A stretch of DNA of 64,000 bases, taken from assembly GCA_947069175.1 (NCBI GenBank), contig CAMTDV010000023.1, positions 90,704,240-90,768,239 on the forward strand, written 5' to 3'. Shown here piece by piece: positions 57,427-64,000 of this stretch; positions within the stretch are counted from its first letter, which is position 1, and each line of letters opens with the position of its first letter. This DNA is from Scalesia atractyloides (taxonomy: Eukaryota > Streptophyta > Magnoliopsida > Asterales > Asteraceae). The notes below the pieces were generated by a model. That model made no database searches and was not told the DNA's origin. It saw nothing but the letters and a program-made list of their open reading frames with translations. Position numbers and translations under genes: made by a program.

Positions 57427-57960
57427 GCCGTTAATAAACACCGTGAAGGAAAAATTGGTTATAACATAAATAACACACATGATATTAAAAAATACACCAT
57501 GAATTCCTATTAAGAATACAACACATATTGTAAGCACATACACACATGGTTTCAAAAGATGGTATGCAGATAATGGATAACTGGAATAATAAAACAAAAT
57601 ACGATACATGAACAAATATCACCTGCACTCCAATCCTTACAGATACGCCATTTAGAACAGTTATATTCCATTCCGGGACAATAAAAAAATAAGTATGTAA
57701 CAACCAGCGATCTAATACAGACAATTACCATACAAAAACATACCCGATCCATGATTCTCCATATGAATGCAGCTTTTTCACTAGAAATCGTGACAATCGA
57801 TCTATCCGAGTATATGTTATCGAAGATGGATCGACAATCACGTATGAATTCAAATCGAATATTGATGAATTTTAAAACAAATATGAACTCTGCGATTTTA
57901 TCAACATCTTGCGCAAATCGAATTGATTATCTCCGAAAATAACTGGTTTTCGGTTATAGA
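57427..57960 (-). mobile_element. right end of the interrupted MULE
   Basis: Resumes with CCGTTAATAAACACCGTGAA, matching units at 43155-43190. On the minus strand a possible 5' exon for the transposase lies at about 57740-57780 (ATGGATCGG followed by a GTATGT donor), but this is speculative. The terminal inverted repeat is not established; the end may be near the GGTTTTCGG/GATTATCTCCG stretch at 57925-57960. Confidence 0.55.
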
Positions 57961-60099
57961 GAATAATTACCAATAATAGATTTTATTAGGGAAATTACCA
58001 TTATACCCTAAATCTCCAAAAAAACATGACACATGGCACAACCATATTCCTTCTTACCCTTCTTACACTTTTAAAGTTTCTCACATGAACCTATACCTAT
58101 ATATATATGTATATATATATTAGTAAATTTTCGAGAAGAGATTTGATTGATTTGATTTAGAATCATTTATTATTAAGTACCAGTGGGGTGCTCACGTGAT
58201 ACAACGGGAAATGTAACACTTGAATTGGTGATTTTAGAGATGTGTATGATACGGCTCAGTTCGGTTTTAAGTCATAACCATAACTAATACCAGTTTTGAT
58301 TAAAGTGTTTCAAAAACCGACCAATTTCGATTACTTTGTTTTGGTTAGTCAATTATGAACATTGGGTTGGTTCGGTTTTCGATTAATAATGTTTGTGACT
58401 AATGTCTAGTAACCGCCCCGAACAACTCACACACAACGAACACTCATTTGAGGTTTAACACTTTAAATAGTATAATTTTAGTGGTCTAATCTCATACTGT
58501 TAATTTAGATAAGATAAATAATAACTACAAACTTGAAATATAAAGATATTATATAAGGAGTTTAAATATAAATTAATATTTTAAAATATAAGCATCTAAA
58601 TTAGTAAAAGAAAAGGTTTACAAGAAAATTACTTCTCATCCAACATAATCAAGTATCCATAATATAAATCTATAAGATCACAAATTACAGAACAAGACAG
58701 ACCATTCCTACACGATAATCATTGTTTGTGACACCTTCGAAGATACCCATCTTCTTTATAACATCAAAATGATTATTAGTTTCTACCAATTATAAGTTCA
58801 AAACATTTATTGGTTCAAGTCATTGATTATGTGATTAATACATGCCGGTTACGAAAATAGAGTGTGGTTGCAACGTCTTCGATTTTGGAGTTGAAAAGGT
58901 TTATTTTGTCTTAATGGTGCATATAACCAAACTTATTATTTAAATGCCTATTTAATTATAATTTTTCATTTATTAATTTTGTGTTTTTATATTAATATAG
59001 AGAGACTATTTTACCCATTTATCAACTTTATTAAGTTGTTGTACCATAAGTATAAAATATTGTAATTAATTTAATTTTTATTGGTATCTTTGTAAAATGC
59101 TTTATAAGTGGTATAGATAATGTTAAATGATATTCATGTATTAATTTTTTAAAATTAAAAATATGAATAAAATTGTGAAGTTAAGGAAAAGATACCATGT
59201 GCATTATTTAGAATTCTACATGAGAATAGACTTTATGTAGTTATATTAACGCATAGACGTACAGCTTCCGCCGCATTACGACGAGACCTATAGTTATTTT
59301 TATTTAGATTTATCACTTAGATTATAATCCAAAAAAAATCAACAATGATTATAATTCATTATGTCCAATTGTTAAGACCTAGAACATAACTTATAAAAGA
59401 AAACTCACTCTATATCAGTTTTAACCAATTATGACAAGAATCGCCAACATGCATAATTCAATATTTTAATGTAATTGGGTTGCTTAAGTGGGCCAACACT
59501 AAGTGCACCAAACATTTTATAAAATTTTTCTTTTTTTTTTCCTTAGGGGCAATTAGGTTTCTAATGTAAGGATGAGTTCAATGTCAGCATCAAAAATATT
59601 GGTATAAAAAAACAGGTTAAATGCATGTAATATTTCATGAATATGTTTTTATTTTACTTTTATTTTTGAATTAAAGATAGATGTATATACGTATAAAAAG
59701 GTTTTTAACGTTTTTTTTATGTGTATGGAGACTGGAACTAGTCTAGTATCTATGTGGCTTTTTGAATATCATTCTTAAGATGTTGAAAGTGTTAGGTAGT
59801 GTTTAGTATGAAAGAATAAGAAGCGAAGTAGAATGGACTACTGCAACGGAATGAAAAAAAGTGGGTTTGGTTGGTCATGGTAATCGAATCATCCATTACA
59901 TAAGCCATTTTATTCCCTCTAAATACCACAAATTCATTCCATCCACCTACCTTGATTTTATTTTCATTCCATTCCCACTCTCACCCTCCATCACCACTAC
60001 TGAGCCATCAATTATACATATTTTTAGTACATAATAACCCCTTAAATCTAAATACTGTAGTGACTTTTTAGTTACAAATACCACATAAATCATTCATAT
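57961..60099. other. AT-rich intergenic sequence, no gene recognised
   Basis: A short TATATATGTATATATAT run lies at about 58100. 58250-58390 has several GGTTCGGTTTT and AACCGA words in both orientations, as in small inverted-repeat elements. 59790-59990 has GAATGGA/TCCATTC inverted words. None of these has defined ends. Confidence 0.4.
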
Positions 60100-60199
60100 T
60101 TGACAAATGCAGGTTTCCAAGGCCTGGGATGAAAAGAAGTGAAAAACGAGGATAAACAAGTAAAAATCCAAGATTCTATAAGGAAATCAGCAACTTACC

Positions 60200-60560
60200 C
60201 GATAGGCACAACCGTGCTAGCTATGGGCACGGCCATGTACAACACCAAGAAGCCAAAAGTCAATAACTCAACCCAAGAAATGGTCAACATAAGTCCACCA
60301 AAAGGAAAGCATGGTCATGCCTCCTTACGCACGCCCGTGCTCAGGAAGAGATGAACGATGGAAGCTTTGAGAACCAACTAGAATGCCACCTGTTCAAGAC
60401 TTGTCGGGACACCTATCCAAGCACGGTCATGCCTACTAATGCATGTCCATGCATATAACAGAATTGTAACGGATAGCTCAAAAAAGGACAAGAAGGACAA
60501 GAAGTATCGGGCATCAGCACCAAGCACGACCATACCCCCAAGGCACATGCACGCTCACCT
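60200..60560. repeat. dispersed palindromic GGCACGGYCRTGCC motifs, second block
   Basis: About eight variants (for example GGCACAACCGTGC near 60205, GGCACGGCCATG near 60224, AGCACGGTCATGCC near 60420), more degenerate than at 23230-23592. Confidence 0.75.
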
Positions 60561-60574
60561 AGCCACTTCCCTTG

Positions 60575-60583
60575 TATAAATAG
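60575..60583 (+). promoter_or_regulatory. TATA box of the gypsy-type LTR
   Basis: TATAAATAG lies directly after the palindromic block, followed about 30 bp on by a pyrimidine-rich CACCATCCCATTTCACCC, the expected position of a transcription start. Confidence 0.6.
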
Positions 60584-61950
60584 AGGTCATTGGCTGCCCA
60601 TTTTCACCATCCCATTTCACCCACTCTTCTTCCACGTTTCACACACGAACTCTCTGATCTTAAGAGACCAAAAGGAGTTTTGGATCACTCCAAGAAGACA
60701 CTTGGAATAGCATAGTTTGAGAGAGAGAGAGCTTGTAATCAACAACGTTTCTTCAAGTTGCTTGATCTTATTATACTTGATCCACTCTATGATCATTGTT
60801 TGTGGACAAGTTATGGCCATTATTGGCTAAACCATTTGTGATTCTTGGGTTGAAGATGAAACTTGGTATGAATTTAATGTTTAATTTTTGGCAAGGCGGT
60901 GTGTTGTGTCTTTAATTATTCCTTCTACTCTTCTTCTTTCGTAATGAGCTTGTGATTGTTTTGGTCTTTGATCTTGTGAGAGTTCTTGATAACCAAAGGA
61001 GGTGAAACTTTATTAGTACACTCATGGTGTGTAACAACCCATATACTAATAAGGAAATCCAATTTTGGAGAAGTGGTTGACCTATTTGTGGAAACACATC
61101 TTGTGATCAACCCTCATTTATCATGAATATCGTTGTTGGCCTGCACATTCTATATACTAGGCCTCAATGATTAGCCAAAACTTAGTCTTGTGACTTGTCT
61201 AACACGGTCTATATTTTGGATTTAGTGTGGTCTAAGAGTTGGTGAACCCATGTTAAAATACAAGCGTCTTTATATATATATATATATATATTATAACGTC
61301 ATCGGTTAAATAAAGATCAATTACCTTCATTAATCACAAGTTTCATTGTCACCCATGGGGAGCACTTTGATATATCCTTGCTACCTTTGAAGTTGGACAA
61401 AGGTATGCCAAATAGAGGATTGCAAGCCAGGGAACAATGTAAAAGAAAGAAGAGTGGTTATGTGTAACTAACCCAAGATTAGGGGATTGTTCCTTAAAAT
61501 GAACCTTTCTCTAAGATTGGGCAATGAATAATCTTTAAGTCACATCTTGTAAATCTACTAAATTTCATTGTTAACCTTAGCTAAGGGTCGGGTCTTTAAG
61601 TTAATAAACCTCATCTCTTGTCAATAACATAACTATAATTCATCGATCCCAGTAGATTCAAAGATCCAAAGCAACACTATCCGTGCTCTTGATATTTTCT
61701 ACTAATCATCTATTACTTTCTTTTATTTCCTGGTTTTAACATAAAAATAGCAAAAGATAATTAATCAACTAGTTGGTAACTTAAAATTAACTATTAAATT
61801 CATATCCTTTGGGTTCAATGCTTTGTTCTTACATAAACTTTACTAGCAACTATAGCTACGCTTGCCTATTGAGTGTGTCTAGTCTAAGTAATAATCATTT
61901 TTATAAATTTAAAACTAGGTGAAAAGTGTCTAAAAGTTATTAAGTTAACC

Positions 61951-62124
61951 CACATAATCCGTGCTAAGAGTTATTAAATTAACTAGACCAACAAGCTACG
62001 ACACTACACATCAACCACCACCCGCCACCCACCGCTACTGCAACAACCCGTCGCTGCCACCGACCACTAGTGTCAACACCGATCTCCTACCATCGCCGTT
62101 GCCACCCTCCGCCACCGACCATTA
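61951..62124. other. CCACC/GCCACC-rich segment
   Basis: A plus-strand open frame of 85 codons overlaps it, but the composition is simple-sequence (repeated CCACC and CCGCCAC). It resembles the patch at 3245-3330 and is not convincing as a gene. Confidence 0.5.
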
Positions 62125-64000
62125 TGTGACACCCCAACCGATGGCGGAAACATCAGGGCGGGACGAAATAGATTGTTTGAGACATCATAACTTACTAAAT
62201 ATGACAATATTTAAATAAAATTTCATTTTCATTGATAAACTAAGTGGTACATTGTTTGGAATGGAATACAAAAAGGAAATTCAAATACGACAAAATGAAA
62301 TGTACATAATCTTAAAGTGTGTTTCTAAAATCCATCCTACTAGATTCTTGAAACGTCATAGCATTAATCTCCTGCAATACATATTACAATAACAGTCAAC
62401 GCATATACATTGGTGAGCATACGAGTTTGGTTACTAGCATGGATACAAAAGTTGTCATCAATTATACATGGCATAAAAAATATACTAATACATAAATCAT
62501 AACATAGCTAGCATGTATTAATTATAAGTCAAACCAATTATGTCCACAAAGTTGCGTATCTTATCACTAAAGCGAATAAGACCATGATTTAATAACTTAA
62601 CATAGACATCTCCTAAGGGTGGTGTGCTACTCCTATAGCTATATATGTTAAGGTTAGCTCATGACAAAATTTGTGCAAGAAAGACTTCTAGCATGTATGT
62701 ATCCTAAGCATATCAATTAAGCATGTAATAATTGATTGATTGTTTTGAATAACATGATTGATATTGTGATTATGATTTTGATAATGTTGTACATATTGCA
62801 CCCAAAAGTGTATAAAATGTAAATGGTATCATATAAACTCACGGTTTGCATAGATGTTCCACATAAGTGAGTTGATGTGTTTGAGAGTTTGGGAACGCCG
62901 AGTTATCCTACAAGGATAAACAGGACGTGTAAGTATGACAGACTTGTTTTAGGATTTATATGTGGAATTGTAACTTAGTATGAAATTACATAAAAGTTAT
63001 CTTTGTTAAGACACTCATACTAGACACCATGTGTTTATCATGGGGACTATGTCACCTATTGGAAGTCCATGTACGAGGAATCTTAATCCAAGATAATATT
63101 AACCATAATACATAACATTCAACCACGAGTGGTTGGTGTTAAGATTTGGTTTTCGGATACATGTATTATAGTTATATAGTAGTATAATAGTCATATTTGT
63201 CATAAGGTACTATGTAATGATCATGCAAGGAGCTAGGATAAATTACATCTATTTAACCTCATTATATGGATTCACCAAAGCACAAAATCATCAACTTAGT
63301 TGATGATTTCTGTTGGTCAAGAATATGTAAGTAAGTAAAAGCGTCTAAATTGCTAAGTAGCCAAATAAGAACAACCCGGACGTGTACATACCCAACAAGG
63401 CAAATGTTAAAGACGAGGTGGGGTTGGCTTACTTTGATTTCTTGGAAACTACTTAGATGAACTAATTAACTAGGTGCACAAGTGAGGTAGGTGGAATCAT
63501 GTTTGGAGAACCAAGGTTTCCATTGTTCACACCAAGCTAAAATACAAGTCCATCAGCATTGAGGATTGAAGGCTTGGTTGGTTTCAACACTTTGTAGGTC
63601 ACTTGGGACCTTTAGGGCAATAGGTTTTTGAGGTCATTAAACCTCTAATCTTTTGGAAATTAACCATAACACATGTCCCACAACAAGAGTTTAGTTGGGG
63701 ACAAGGATGGTGCAAAATCTACACAAGTAAAAAAGACAAGTTTGTAAAAGTTTTGTAAAAACAGAATCTAAACTGACTTTAGACCCCAAGTTTGGTGATG
63801 TACCACCTTGTTACACCTTGGTAAACATTGAGTAACATCATTTGAGGTTGTCCAAGTAGTTTGATACAAGAAAACCAAAAGAAAATGGAGAAAAAAGGTG
63901 CTCAAAACTCATTGTTTTGAAATTGGTACAATGTGCCTCACTTGGAGTCTTTGAGAAGGTTGAGAGGATTAGAGAGTAAATTTGTGGTGTGTATAGGGTG
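62125..64000 (-). mobile_element. probable long LTR, minus orientation, continuing past the window
   Basis: Starts GTGACACCCCAACCGATGGC on the plus strand, a phrase typical of one edge of long plant LTRs. No ORF. The far end (63730-64000) resembles 21040-21300. The LTR start lies beyond the window, so the assignment is tentative. Confidence 0.35.

Larger units (their letters stand above)
35340..57960. mobile_element. large Mutator-like element with ULP1-like protease and FAR1-type transposase, split by a nested 14-kb insertion
   Basis: A minus-strand MULE transposase (40386-43112) and a plus-strand ULP1-like protease gene (about 35850-39777) face each other tail to tail. Repeat-rich subterminal blocks lie on both sides (35360-35660 and 43130-43460 plus 57427-57500). 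Sequence of the same style (ACACCRTGAAGG units) resumes at 57427 after the retroelement cluster, so the MULE is interrupted. Without the insert it would be about 8.6 kb. MULEs carrying ULP-like genes are known in plants (Kaonashi type). Neither terminal inverted repeat nor a 9-bp duplication was found, so the ends are estimates. Confidence 0.75.
60100..61950 (+). mobile_element. gypsy-type LTR or LTR-adjacent region, plus orientation
   Basis: Begins with a segment like the one at 23690 on the minus strand (AATGCAGGTTTCCAAGGCCT here). It then has the GC-rich palindromic motif block (60200-60560), a strong TATA box (60575), and a long non-coding leader with an (AT)n tract (61266-61291). It ends in TATAGCTACGCTTGCCTATT, a phrase common at the ends of plant gypsy LTRs. 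No coding sequence. It is a second member of the family at 22044-23840. Exact ends are unknown. Confidence 0.45.

Noticed and set aside
61961..62218. 85-codon Pro/Thr-rich frame
   Set aside because: It follows CCACC simple sequence into the LTR edge and is not a credible gene.

Overview
The window looks like repeat-rich intergenic DNA from a flowering-plant nuclear genome, most likely a eudicot and possibly Asteraceae (a guess from the style of the repeats). The plant origin rests on Ty1/copia and Ty3/gypsy remnants primed by initiator tRNA-Met, a decayed plastid petD copy, a Mutator-like element (MULE) with a SUMO-protease-like gene, and a captured fragment of a TORTIFOLIA1/SPIRAL2-type plant microtubule protein. 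I see no intact host gene and no tRNA, rRNA or CRISPR. Almost every recognisable coding stretch is a broken transposable-element gene.

Layout. 1-1545: right part of a Ty1/copia copy (copy A). About 1790-2600: LTR-like sequence with a minus-strand TATA box. 3873-4013: a small MITE-like element. 4855-5341: plastid-derived petD pseudogene with the end of its group II intron. 6119-12066: a decayed Ty1/copia element with both LTRs and a 35-bp minisatellite. 12295-13005: a Ty3/gypsy pol fragment. 13942-14401: a perfect 78-bp inverted repeat around a 304-bp spacer. 14530-19041: a structurally complete but dead Ty1/copia element with short 182-bp LTRs and a TCATG target duplication. It is the same family as copy A. 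19.1-27.5 kb: SINE, LTR and MITE remnants and tandem duplications.

28263-29344 is a Pack-MULE with about 190-bp terminal inverted repeats, a 9-bp target duplication and a captured ARM/HEAT-repeat gene fragment. 29.4-35.2 kb holds hairpin elements, a hAT-type element with an 8-bp target duplication, and a SINE.

From about 35.3 to 57.96 kb lies a large MULE. It carries a ULP1-like (C48) cysteine-protease gene on the plus strand (35.85-39.78 kb) and a FAR1-type MURA transposase on the minus strand (40.39-43.11 kb), arranged tail to tail. Its right end is split by a 14-kb retrotransposon cluster (43461-57426). That cluster contains a 3'-truncated minus-strand copia gag-pol, a tandem array of six LTRs joined by five internal segments of about 725 bp, and an inverted plus-strand copy of the same unit on the other side.

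The rest (57.96-64 kb) holds a gypsy-like LTR with palindromic GGCACGGYCRTGCC motifs and a TATA box, and the start of another long LTR. The genes do not form a pathway. The window records nested transposition: MULE first, retroelement cluster into it, then recombination and decay.
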